This document shows positions 1-6,247 of a stretch of 10,711 bases of DNA, piece by piece. The DNA is from Hungatella sp. UBA3402 (GTDB taxonomy: Bacteria > Bacillota > Clostridia > Lachnospirales > Lachnospiraceae): NCBI GenBank assembly GCA_002358555.1, contig DEPC01000144.1:1-10711 (forward strand), written 5' to 3'. Under the pieces are notes generated by a model. That model did not search any database and was not told the origin of the DNA. It was given only the letters and a program-made list of their open reading frames with translations. The position numbers and the translations under genes were made by a program. Every line of letters begins with the position of its first letter. Position 1 is the stretch's first letter.

Positions 1-98
1 ATGGAAAACATGTATTTTCAAGCCTTCCAGTTGTGGAAAACTTTATAAACGGAGAAAAAAATTATTCTTTAGAAGTTATAGCAGAAAAAGCATATTAG
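1..98 (+). CDS. C-terminal end of an upstream gene of the Tad operon (partial)
   Basis: An open frame enters from the left edge (first full codon at 3) and ends at TAG 96-98, leaving 31 visible residues that finish in LEVIAEKAY. It stops 21 bp before the next gene, on the same strand, with a GGAGG in between, so it belongs to the same operon. The composition (hydrophobic and charged alternation ending in a beta-like strand) is that of real protein, and the other two frames stop early or run out of frame into the next gene. The tail is too short to identify. In related Tad clusters the gene in this place is often a large DUF5702-type pilus protein, and I mention that only as a guess. Confidence 0.5.
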   Translation, partial: GKHVFSSLPVVENFINGEKNYSLEVIAEKAY

Positions 99-119
99 AA
101 AAAACGGAGGTGGAGAAAG

Positions 120-1019
120 ATGCCCTTTTTCTGTACAAATTTAAAATCTAACAATCAAAGCGTGACTCTCCAAGTACGAATCCTTAATATCCAAAACTTT
201 ATTGACAGAAAGAGGGTATCCTTCTCTGCCTCCGCAAGCCTGACATTAGAAGCGGCATTGGTGTTACCATTATTTCTTTTTGCAGGAGTAATCATGATAA
301 TGCCGCTTCGGATTATGGATATTCAAAGACAAATTCAGGCTATTGTAGAACAGGTAAGCGAAGAAATTGGACAAGCAGCTTATTTGTCGAAATATACGAT
401 TAATAGAACCGATAATACAGAAATACAATCTTTTGAAACCAATAAATTTTGGAATGCTGCGGCAGCCTACAGTTATGCAGAGCTCAAAATGCGTACTAGA
501 CTTCAGGATTTACCTGTCAGTCATCTGTCACTTCAGCGTTCCAGATTACTAGAAGATGGGGAAATCATAGATTTAGTAGTAGATTATGAAATCCAAATGC
601 CTTTTTCGGTTTTGGGAATAAAAAATGTAGAACAGACCTCTAGAAGCTACAGAAGAGCTTGGGTAGGGAAAGATGGCAAGAGCAAGGGGGCAGACAAAGA
701 AGATGTAGAAGATGTGATAGTATATGTTGGAAAAAACAGTACACGTTATCATATCAGTAGCACTTGCCATTATTTACATAATGATTTGGAGGTTGTGTCT
801 ATAAAAGAAGTAGAACATCGGAGAAATCGTGACGGGAATCGTTATTCTCCTTGCGCAAGATGTAGTACAAAAAATGAAAGTAGTGTATATATTATGCCTT
901 CTGGTAGGCATTATCACAGCAGTTCATTATGTTCAGCAATCAATGCTTATGTTACAGCCATACCTAAATCAGAAGTAGAGCATCTAGGAGCTTGTTCTTA
1001 TTGTTCTAAAAGAAAATAG
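120..1019 (+). CDS. TadE-like pseudopilin with duplicated Cys/His C-terminal module
   Basis: This 299-residue protein is probably a membrane-anchored minor pilin of the Tad pilus/secretion system. Residues 39-53 (ASLTLEAALVLPLFL) form a class III prepilin-like signal: a small residue (Ala39), Glu44 at mature position +5, then one hydrophobic segment to about residue 65. A 38-residue leader precedes it. The start at 120 is supported by GGAGG at 106-110, 9 bases upstream. Residues 66-180 are a predicted extracellular TadE-like region. The C-terminus carries two copies of a motif: Tyr210-His211, Cys216, Cys245-x-x-Cys248, and Tyr265-His266, Cys271, Cys292-x-x-Cys295. This pattern resembles small metal-binding modules of the Ada/zinc-ribbon style, so metal binding is inferred. 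The next gene is a prepilin peptidase able to process it. The TadE-like part is fairly sure; the role of the tail is unknown. Confidence 0.8.
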   Translation: MPFFCTNLKSNNQSVTLQVRILNIQNFIDRKRVSFSASASLTLEAALVLPLFLFAGVIMIMPLRIMDIQRQIQAIVEQVSEEIGQAAYLSKYTINRTDNTEIQSFETNKFWNAAAAYSYAELKMRTRLQDLPVSHLSLQRSRLLEDGEIIDLVVDYEIQMPFSVLGIKNVEQTSRSYRRAWVGKDGKSKGADKEDVEDVIVYVGKNSTRYHISSTCHYLHNDLEVVSIKEVEHRRNRDGNRYSPCARCSTKNESSVYIMPSGRHYHSSSLCSAINAYVTAIPKSEVEHLGACSYCSKRK

Positions 1020-1029
1020 AGGATAAATT

Positions 1030-1443
1030 ATGCAATGGTTTTGGTTTTTATGCCTGACGGCTGGAGCAATATCTGATATCAAAGAAAGAAAAATTTCCTG
1101 CCGTCTTATTATGATTTGTGCATTAGTTGGCTGGATTTATGCGTGGAAGACGGATTTAGCAGTTCATATTCCTGGACTGATTATTGGGGGAGCAATTTTG
1201 ATAGCTAGTAAATTGACACAGGGAGCAATCGGTGCAGGGGATGGTTGGTTCTTTGTAGCAAGTGCTGGATATTTGGTGATAGAAGAGGAAGGTATCTTGC
1301 TGATTAGTGGTCTTATTGTCAGTTGGTGTTGGAGTATAGGACTGGTTTTGTATAGAATTTGGAACAAAGGAAATAACAGGAAAGATACATTGCCATTTTT
1401 AGCTTGCATGTGGCCAGCAGGAATATGGCTTTTAATACGATAG
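1030..1443 (+). CDS. A24-family prepilin peptidase (TadV/CpaA-like)
   Basis: This is a short, polytopic membrane aspartyl protease that removes leader peptides from prepilins at the cytoplasmic membrane. The two catalytic aspartates expected in A24 peptidases are visible: Asp16 in AISDIKERKIS and Asp71 in the GAGD motif (68-71), each at the edge of a hydrophobic segment. The protein has 137 residues and hydrophobic stretches near 4-15, 24-38, 46-60, 73-110 and 122-136. It therefore lacks the N-terminal methylase domain of PilD-type enzymes, as is usual for Tad systems. The start follows a GAGG ribosome site and lies 10 bp after the preceding stop. Likely substrates are the pseudopilins on either side and a Flp pilin that would be encoded outside the window. 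Confidence 0.88.
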   Translation: MQWFWFLCLTAGAISDIKERKISCRLIMICALVGWIYAWKTDLAVHIPGLIIGGAILIASKLTQGAIGAGDGWFFVASAGYLVIEEEGILLISGLIVSWCWSIGLVLYRIWNKGNNRKDTLPFLACMWPAGIWLLIR

Positions 1444-1461
1444 AGAAAAGGGAGGGCTTTT

Positions 1462-1794
1462 ATGAAAGGTCAAAAACTACCAGCTAGTATGACAGTAGAA
1501 GCTTCCTATGTGATGGCTATAGTGATTCTGGCATTGTCTGTGTTGATACAGACAGCATACAGACAATGTCACAAAACTACAGAAGTGATGAGGCTGCATC
1601 GGTTGATAGAACAGCTCTGTTATGAGGAAACAGAGCAAAGCTGTTCCCGCTTGAATGGCAAAGTATCTAGTAATTCCAAGGAAGTAGAGGGATATATTCA
1701 GATAGATTCATGGAAGAAACAGATTACAGTCCAAGTTCATGAACCAGAAGAATTTCTACGGAAAATGACTGTTTTAGAATGGGTGATGAAATGA
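1462..1794 (+). CDS. Small TadE-like pseudopilin / pilus assembly protein
   Basis: This 110-residue protein has an N-terminal prepilin-like signal. Residues 8-15 read ASMTVEAS, so Ala8 precedes the putative cleavage and Glu13 is at +5. A single hydrophobic helix follows at about 15-32. The rest (33-110) is polar, with three cysteines (36, 53, 61), and is predicted to lie outside the cell. The signal closely parallels that of the larger pseudopilin upstream (ASLTLEAA), so both are probably cut by the prepilin peptidase encoded between them. A GGAGGG at 1451-1456 precedes the ATG. The 3' end overlaps the next gene as ATGA (1791-1794), which suggests translational coupling. The function is inferred from signal and context, because the C-terminal part has no motif I recognise. 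Confidence 0.72.
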   Translation: MKGQKLPASMTVEASYVMAIVILALSVLIQTAYRQCHKTTEVMRLHRLIEQLCYEETEQSCSRLNGKVSSNSKEVEGYIQIDSWKKQITVQVHEPEEFLRKMTVLEWVMK

Positions 1795-3287
1795 ATGTTG
1801 AATATTTAAGGGAGATGAAACAAAATTACTTAATGTTTGAGGTAGAAGAGAGCCAAGAACAGGGATATGAAGCAAGAATGATGATTGGAAATTCAATAGA
1901 AGGCTTGTTAAAATTTAGGATTAAAAAGATGGATAATCAATGTAAATTCTGTTATGAAATTACTTCTAAACAGCCTTTAAGTAGGCTTCTTGAGACAACA
2001 ACTATTGGAGAGGAACAGACTCGACGATTGATGCTAGGAATTATCCAAACTTTGACAAGATTAGAAGATTATTTGTTGGCAGAAGAACAAATTTTACTAG
2101 AACCAGATTATATCTATGTAAATCCAGAAACCTATCAGTCCTTTCTTTGTTTGATTCCTGGAAAAAAAGGGAGTTTTCCAGAAGAATTCAGTAAATTTTT
2201 ACAGTTTTTGCTCGAAAAAGTAGACCATCAAGACAAGGAAGCTGTAGTTTTAGTCTATGGCTTATATCGAGAAAGCTTAAAAGAGAATTATGGATTGGGT
2301 AATTTGCTGAAATGGTTAGTAAAAGAAGATTATCCGATTGTGGACTCTTCAAGTAAAGGGGAAGAATGTGAGACAATAAATCTGAAGAAAATAGAGCCAT
2401 GGGAAGAAAAGGAAGCAACTAAGGAGCAGGAAGGAAAACTGGATTGCAACTATCCGAAAGAGACAGTTAATGTTTCAGAAACTAAAATGTGGTATCTGTA
2501 TTTTTTACCAGCAGGCATCATATTCGGGTTGGCAGCAGGAACAGGACTTTTTTTGGGAAGTCAAGGATTAAAAAAATATGGATCCTGGATAGCAGCAATA
2601 GGACTTATATTTTTAATTATAGGTGGAGCCTTCTGGTTTTATCAGCTTTCTGGCAGACAGAAAGGGCAGTTATTTCAAAGAATGTCCAGTTGTCAAAATT
2701 TTCATGACCAATCATTTTATGACCAACAATCAACAAAAGACCCCAAATATTACATCCAGCAATCTTATCATCAGACATCTTATGGCAAGACATCTAGCGG
2801 TCAGCGCGATAATAACGAGCCAGTCAACCATATTTTTTTCCAACACCATCAAAATGTAAAAGCATCTGCTCAACCAGGCGAATGGCAGATAGACTTTGAA
2901 GAGCCAGAGGAAATGGAAGAAGAAAAAACTTCTGAACTTCCAAAATCAGAACCAGAAGAATTGCATACGGTATTACTATGGAACCAGGAAGAAGAGAACA
3001 ATATCCGACGCCTTATCAGTTTAGATAAAGGAGATGATATTTTATTGTCCTATTTTCCATTTATTATCGGAAAGCAGGAGGGACTTTGCGATTATATCAT
3101 CTCTAAGACCACAATAAGCCGTCTACATATCCGAATTGATGAAGCAGAGGACGGGTATCTAGTCACAGATTTAAATTCGACCAATGGAACCTATGTAAAC
3201 AATAAATGTTTAGAAGCCAATGAGAGTGTTTCTGTCCAATTAGGGGATGAGATTGGAATTGCAGACCTTAAATTTCAGCTAAAATGA
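1791..3287 (+). CDS. DUF6382-like membrane protein with C-terminal FHA domain
   Basis: The protein is 498 residues from ATG 1791, which overlaps the previous stop as ATGA. An ATG at 1779 would add four residues, but the sequence from MNVEYLREMKQNYL onward is what I recognise as the family start. Residues 1-180 form a cytoplasmic DUF6382-type domain (YEITSKQPLSRLLE near 55-68; DHQDKEAVVLVY near 145-156). Two membrane helices follow at about 233-256 and 264-285. A Gln/His/Ser/Tyr-rich linker spans 294-358 and an acidic stretch 369-391. The end is an FHA phosphothreonine-binding domain (about 405-498) with Gly427, Ser443-Arg-Leu-His446 and DLNSTNGTYVN at 460-470, the classic ligand-binding loops. 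It closes the Tad gene group, so it probably anchors or regulates the machinery in response to Ser/Thr phosphorylation. The FHA call is firm; the role is inferred. Confidence 0.88.
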   Translation: MNVEYLREMKQNYLMFEVEESQEQGYEARMMIGNSIEGLLKFRIKKMDNQCKFCYEITSKQPLSRLLETTTIGEEQTRRLMLGIIQTLTRLEDYLLAEEQILLEPDYIYVNPETYQSFLCLIPGKKGSFPEEFSKFLQFLLEKVDHQDKEAVVLVYGLYRESLKENYGLGNLLKWLVKEDYPIVDSSSKGEECETINLKKIEPWEEKEATKEQEGKLDCNYPKETVNVSETKMWYLYFLPAGIIFGLAAGTGLFLGSQGLKKYGSWIAAIGLIFLIIGGAFWFYQLSGRQKGQLFQRMSSCQNFHDQSFYDQQSTKDPKYYIQQSYHQTSYGKTSSGQRDNNEPVNHIFFQHHQNVKASAQPGEWQIDFEEPEEMEEEKTSELPKSEPEELHTVLLWNQEEENNIRRLISLDKGDDILLSYFPFIIGKQEGLCDYIISKTTISRLHIRIDEAEDGYLVTDLNSTNGTYVNNKCLEANESVSVQLGDEIGIADLKFQLK

Positions 3288-3299
3288 AAATACCTGAGT

Positions 3300-3339
3300 A
3301 TAGCTTCAACAAAATACCTTAACAAAATTAGGAAGCTAT
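3300..3339. repeat. 8-bp perfect inverted repeat around the rhomboid promoter
   Basis: ATAGCTTC at 3300-3307 is the exact reverse complement of GAAGCTAT at 3332-3339, with 24 bases between. The right arm lies in the -35/-10 spacer of the promoter at 3319-3347 and the left arm is upstream of the -35. It could be an operator for a dimeric regulator or a weak hairpin closing the upstream operon. No T-tract follows, so an intrinsic terminator is not convincing. Confidence 0.4.
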
Positions 3340-3347
3340 GGTAGAAT
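3319..3347 (+). promoter_or_regulatory. Sigma-A-type promoter for the rhomboid-HIT pair
   Basis: TTAACA (3319-3324) is a 5/6 match to the -35 consensus. A 17-bp spacer follows, then TAGAAT (3342-3347), a 5/6 match to the -10, with an extended -10 TG at 3339-3340. Transcription would begin near 3354, which excludes an ATG at 3338 as a start codon and agrees with the start at 3377. Confidence 0.7.
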
Positions 3348-3364
3348 GGGGCTACATAAGTTTT

Positions 3365-3371
3365 AAGGAGG
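3365..3371 (+). promoter_or_regulatory. Ribosome binding site that decides the rhomboid start
   Basis: AAGGAGG at 3365-3371 is a full Shine-Dalgarno sequence 5 bases before ATG 3377. The in-frame ATG at 3338 has no such site and lies inside the promoter. Confidence 0.85.
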
Positions 3372-3376
3372 ATTTT

Positions 3377-4003
3377 ATGGGGGATGAAAGATACCATAAA
3401 ACCGCTTATGTAAACTTTGCGATCATAGCAATCAATATAGTTGTTTTTCTCTATTTGGAAACAAAAGGTTCCACAGAGAGTTCAGAGTTTATGATTACTC
3501 ATGGTGCTTTGTTTGAACCAGCGGTTCTGTATGGAAAAGAGTATTGGCGACTGTTGACCTCTGTTTTTATGCATTTTGGAATGGAACATTTGGCAAATAA
3601 TATGCTGATTTTATTTGTTCTGGGAGATAATCTGGAACGGGCATTGGGAAAAGTAAAGTATACCATTTTCTATCTGGTATGCGGAATTGGTGCTAATGTA
3701 GTTTCTATGTGGGTGGATTTGCAACAGCAAAGCTATACAGTATCTGCAGGGGCTTCAGGAGCTATCTTTGGTGTTATTGGAGGACTGCTTTATGCAGTGG
3801 TAGTGAATCGCGGACAATTAGAAGATTTAAGTACTAGACAACTGGTGATTTTGGTTGGATTTTCTCTCTATCATGGATTTACCAGCAGTGGAGTAGATAA
3901 TGTAGCTCATGTGGCAGGGCTGGTATTGGGAATTCTCATGGGGATAGCGTTATATCGAAAGCCGAAAAAGAGAACTGGTTGGATAAAGGAGGATTTATGG
4001 TAA
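3377..4003 (+). CDS. Rhomboid-family intramembrane serine protease
   Basis: This 208-residue polytopic membrane protein should cleave membrane-spanning substrates within the bilayer. The catalytic Ser127 lies in GASGAIFG (125-132), and the partner His178 lies in DNVAHVAGL. The helix-2 motif HLANN provides His71 and Asn75 for the oxyanion hole, and YWRLLTSVFMHFGMEHL (56-72) is the usual rhomboid segment before it. Hydrophobic segments fall near 12-27, 60-83, 95-113, 124-144, 156-168 and 176-193, consistent with a six-helix core without extra domains. The start at 3377 follows AAGGAGG and a promoter that begins transcription near 3354. The gene overlaps the HIT gene by 7 bp. The physiological substrate is unknown. 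Confidence 0.92.
   Translation: MGDERYHKTAYVNFAIIAINIVVFLYLETKGSTESSEFMITHGALFEPAVLYGKEYWRLLTSVFMHFGMEHLANNMLILFVLGDNLERALGKVKYTIFYLVCGIGANVVSMWVDLQQQSYTVSAGASGAIFGVIGGLLYAVVVNRGQLEDLSTRQLVILVGFSLYHGFTSSGVDNVAHVAGLVLGILMGIALYRKPKKRTGWIKEDLW
3985..3992 (+). promoter_or_regulatory. Ribosome binding site that decides the HIT start
   Basis: AAAGGAGG at 3985-3992, inside the end of the rhomboid gene, sits 4 bases before ATG 3997. It lies downstream of the alternative in-frame ATG at 3979, so 3997 is the likelier start. Confidence 0.8.
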
Positions 4004-4413
4004 AAGATGATTGTATTTTCTGTAAACTTGCAGGAGGAATAATTCCCACAGCGTCTTTATATGAAGATGATGACTTTCGGGTAATTTTGGATGCTGGACC
4101 AGCCTCCAGAGGTCATGCCTTAATTTTGCCAAAGCAGCATTACCAGGATATCTGTGAGCTGGATGAGGCTGTTGGTGCTAAGGTATTAGGCTTGGCAGCA
4201 AGAATTGGGAAAGCAATGAAGAGTGGTTTGGGATGTGCAGGATTTAATCTAGTACAGAATAATGGAGAAGCTGCTGGACAGACAGTGATGCATTTTCATA
4301 TGCATATTATTCCCCGATATGAAGGAGGACCTCAGATGGTAGCCTGGAATCCAGGAACCATAGAGGAAGAAGATGTCAAACAGATTGTTCAAGCAGTTCA
4401 AGCTCATCTATAG
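3997..4413 (+). CDS. HIT-family nucleotide hydrolase/transferase (Hint-like)
   Basis: This 138-residue cytoplasmic protein belongs to the histidine triad superfamily, whose members hydrolyse or transfer nucleoside phosphates (purine phosphoramidates or dinucleoside polyphosphates). The triad is complete: His99, His101 and His103 in HFHMHIIPRY, with His101 in the nucleophile position. CIFCK at 6-10 is the N-terminal CxxC common in bacterial HIT proteins; the usual downstream histidines are represented by His40 and His48. RGHALILPKQHY (39-49) and FNLVQNNGEAAGQTVMH (83-99) are typical. The length fits the family. It overlaps the rhomboid gene by 7 bp and is very likely cotranscribed and coupled, but no functional link to the protease is known to me. 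The exact substrate cannot be told from sequence. Confidence 0.92.
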   Translation: MVKDDCIFCKLAGGIIPTASLYEDDDFRVILDAGPASRGHALILPKQHYQDICELDEAVGAKVLGLAARIGKAMKSGLGCAGFNLVQNNGEAAGQTVMHFHMHIIPRYEGGPQMVAWNPGTIEEEDVKQIVQAVQAHL

Positions 4414-4492
4414 ACAGGAAGATATACTGATATAGGCAGAGAATAATAATTTCTGGGAAAATGACAAGAAGCCAATATTTTAGGAGAATATA

Positions 4493-5032
4493 ATGCAACA
4501 AGAGCAGAAAGATTTGTTGCAGGCGCTGTATGAAGATTATCGTGATTCACTTCGTTTGGCAGTATTAAGTAGAGGAGTGCCAGAATGTGAAGTTGATGAC
4601 ATTATTCAGGATACATTTTGTGCATTTATGCGTGCATATAAAGAGGATGCTCTGGTGTGGAACATAGCTCAGAGAAAAGGCGTATTGATGAAAATTCTGA
4701 TAAATCGTTGTGCTGATTATTTTCGGGATTTAAAGCGGAGAAGAACTATCAGCATGGATTCAAAGGATTCAGATATCGAATACGAAATTCTTCGCTATCA
4801 TGTAAGGAGGGATATTTGTGATATCCTGATTGAAAACGAAGAAATCAGGCAGATTCATGAGGAGATTATGAAAATGAAACCTGCTTTGCGTGAAGTAGCC
4901 CTCCTTCATATGGTAGAAGGAAGGCCAGTAAAAGAGGTATGTGAGATTTTGAGCATCAGCAATCCTGCATGCAGAATGCGTATTATGAGAATTAGAAAAT
5001 ACCTGAAAGAACTACTTAAGAAAATGCATTAA
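4493..5032 (+). CDS. Sigma-70 family (ECF-like) RNA polymerase sigma factor
   Basis: This 179-residue alternative sigma factor has the two-domain ECF-like plan. Region 2 (about 10-84) contains DIIQDTF (36-42), equivalent to the DxVQExF of region 2.2, and NRCADYFRDLKRRR (71-84) of region 2.4, which reads the -10. Region 4 (about 120-172) carries a helix-turn-helix at 146-168 that would contact the -35. The start follows AGGAG at 4482-4486, 6 bases upstream. It lies 79 bp after the HIT gene, and I could not find a convincing separate promoter in that gap. Its natural partner may be the DUF4367-type membrane protein at 6248, separated from it by the antisense murG. The 3' end overlaps the convergent murG by four bases. 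Family call firm; regulon unknown. Confidence 0.88.
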   Translation: MQQEQKDLLQALYEDYRDSLRLAVLSRGVPECEVDDIIQDTFCAFMRAYKEDALVWNIAQRKGVLMKILINRCADYFRDLKRRRTISMDSKDSDIEYEILRYHVRRDICDILIENEEIRQIHEEIMKMKPALREVALLHMVEGRPVKEVCEILSISNPACRMRIMRIRKYLKELLKKMH

Positions 5033-6102
5033 CTTTCTTGGACAGCGCATTCTTCAATGAGATTTATAATGGTTTGTATTGCATTACTTAAGTGGCTTTG
5101 TTCCATTTTCTGGATAAATGCAGATCTATTTTCATAGGTGCAGTGAATAGCCTGGTATAAGCTGTCATCAGTTACTACCTCTTCTTCCAGAACTGTACTA
5201 AAGCCTTGTTTAGCAAATGAATTTGCATTCAAAATTTGATCGCCTCGGCTGGCTGCAGCAGATAGAGGAATTAGAATATTTGGTTTACGAAGAGCCAATA
5301 TTTCGCAGATAGAGTTAGCTCCAGCCCTGGATACTATTAAGTCAGCAGCGGCAAACAGATGCTTCAATGGTGCATCAACATATTCATATTGTACATATCC
5401 TTTTATTCCAATCAAGTTTTCAGCTAGATTGCCTTTTCCGCAGATATGTACTACCTGATAATCAGGCAGCAAACGCGGCAGCAAGCTTCGCACTGCAGTA
5501 TTGACAGCCACAGAGCCAAGACTTCCTCCAATAACCAGAATGACTGGTTTATCGGCAGCTAGATGGGAATATTGAAGACCAGATAATCGATCACCCAAAA
5601 GTAGCTCTGCTCGAATTGGAGAGCCAGTAAGTACTGCTTTGTCTTCTGGTAGAAGAGGGAGAGTCTCTGGAAAGTTACAGCAGACTTTTTTAGCAGAAGG
5701 AATACATAGCTTGTTGGCAAGTCCTGGAGTCATATCAGATTCATGGATAATGGTTGGAATGTGATAATGCTTTGCAGCTAAAACTACAGGAACTGCTACA
5801 AAACCTCCCTTGGAAAAGACTACATCGGGTTTGTATTTTTTTAATATCCTTCGAGCCTCCCCGTATCCTTTCACTACACGGAATGGGTCAGAGAAGTTTT
5901 TTGGGTCGAAATATCGTCTCAACTTACCAGAGGAGATTCCCTCATAGGGAATTCCAGTATTTTCAATAAGCTTTTTCTCAATTCCCTGGTAGGAACCGAT
6001 ATATAGAATTTCATACCCAAGACTTTGTAAAGAAGGAATCAGAGCTAAATTCGGTGTGACATGGCCGGCGGTTCCGCCGCCAGTTAAGATAATCTTTTTC
6101 AT
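5029..6102 (-). CDS. murG: UDP-GlcNAc:lipid I GlcNAc transferase (MurG)
   Basis: This 357-residue GT-B glycosyltransferase adds GlcNAc to lipid I to make lipid II at the inner face of the membrane, the last cytoplasmic step of peptidoglycan precursor synthesis. The N-terminal loop GGGTAGHVTPN (8-18) is present, as are SKGGFVAVP (97-105), HESDMTPGLANK (120-131), the second glycine-rich loop GGSLGS (192-197), SRAGANSICE (258-267) for UDP-GlcNAc binding, and RGDQILNA (286-293). That last stretch has Asp where many MurG proteins have His. Length is normal. GGAGG (CCTCC at 6112-6116 on the + strand) stands 9 bases before the ATG. No other cell-wall division genes surround it, so it is either a relocated sole copy or a second murG. 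It is convergent with the sigma gene and the stop codons overlap. Confidence 0.93.
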   Translation of the reverse strand: MKKIILTGGGTAGHVTPNLALIPSLQSLGYEILYIGSYQGIEKKLIENTGIPYEGISSGKLRRYFDPKNFSDPFRVVKGYGEARRILKKYKPDVVFSKGGFVAVPVVLAAKHYHIPTIIHESDMTPGLANKLCIPSAKKVCCNFPETLPLLPEDKAVLTGSPIRAELLLGDRLSGLQYSHLAADKPVILVIGGSLGSVAVNTAVRSLLPRLLPDYQVVHICGKGNLAENLIGIKGYVQYEYVDAPLKHLFAAADLIVSRAGANSICEILALRKPNILIPLSAAASRGDQILNANSFAKQGFSTVLEEEVVTDDSLYQAIHCTYENRSAFIQKMEQSHLSNAIQTIINLIEECAVQES

Positions 6103-6158
6103 AAAGAACTGCCTCCATATTTAAAAACATACGCCCAAAAGGGCATCTACATACCTAT

Positions 6159-6186
6159 ATACTAAACAATCACTTTAAAAAGTCAA
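6159..6186 (-). promoter_or_regulatory. Probable murG promoter (minus strand)
   Basis: On the minus strand TTGACT (+ strand AGTCAA 6181-6186) is a 5/6 match to the -35 box. After a 16-bp spacer comes TAGTAT (+ strand ATACTA 6159-6164), 4/6 to the -10. The predicted leader of about 50 bases contains a small GCCC-AAAA-GGGC hairpin (6133-6144) between promoter and ribosome site; its role is unclear. Confidence 0.5.
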
Positions 6187-6234
6187 CCCCCTAATCCTTT
6201 AAGAAAAATAATTTCCTAAAATCCGAAGAGATAT

Positions 6235-6240
6235 GCGAGG
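6235..6240 (+). promoter_or_regulatory. Ribosome binding site favouring the GTG start at 6248
   Basis: GCGAGG at 6235-6240 is 7 bases before GTG 6248. An in-frame ATG at 6233 exists but has only a weak GAAGAG before it. The site is not perfect, so the choice is a preference. Confidence 0.5.
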
Positions 6241-6247
6241 TATACCT

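Noticed and set aside
573..770. Minus-strand 65-codon frame within the TadE-like gene
   Set aside because: It lies antisense inside a well supported gene and has no ribosome site or recognisable protein character. The same holds for the other minus-strand frames inside the peptidase, FHA, DUF4367-type and PRD genes.
2489..2859. Two overlapping + strand frames inside the FHA gene
   Set aside because: They are alternative-frame readings of the membrane and linker part of the real protein, whose frame continues to an intact FHA domain.
3338..3376. Upstream ATG giving a rhomboid 13 residues longer
   Set aside because: It lies within the promoter, before the predicted transcription start, and has no ribosome site; AAGGAGG precedes the ATG at 3377.
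5018..5039. AAGAAA/TTTCTT dyad as a bidirectional terminator
   Set aside because: It has only six pairs, five of them A-T, with a 10-base loop, and it lies inside the coding ends of both genes. It is too weak to call.
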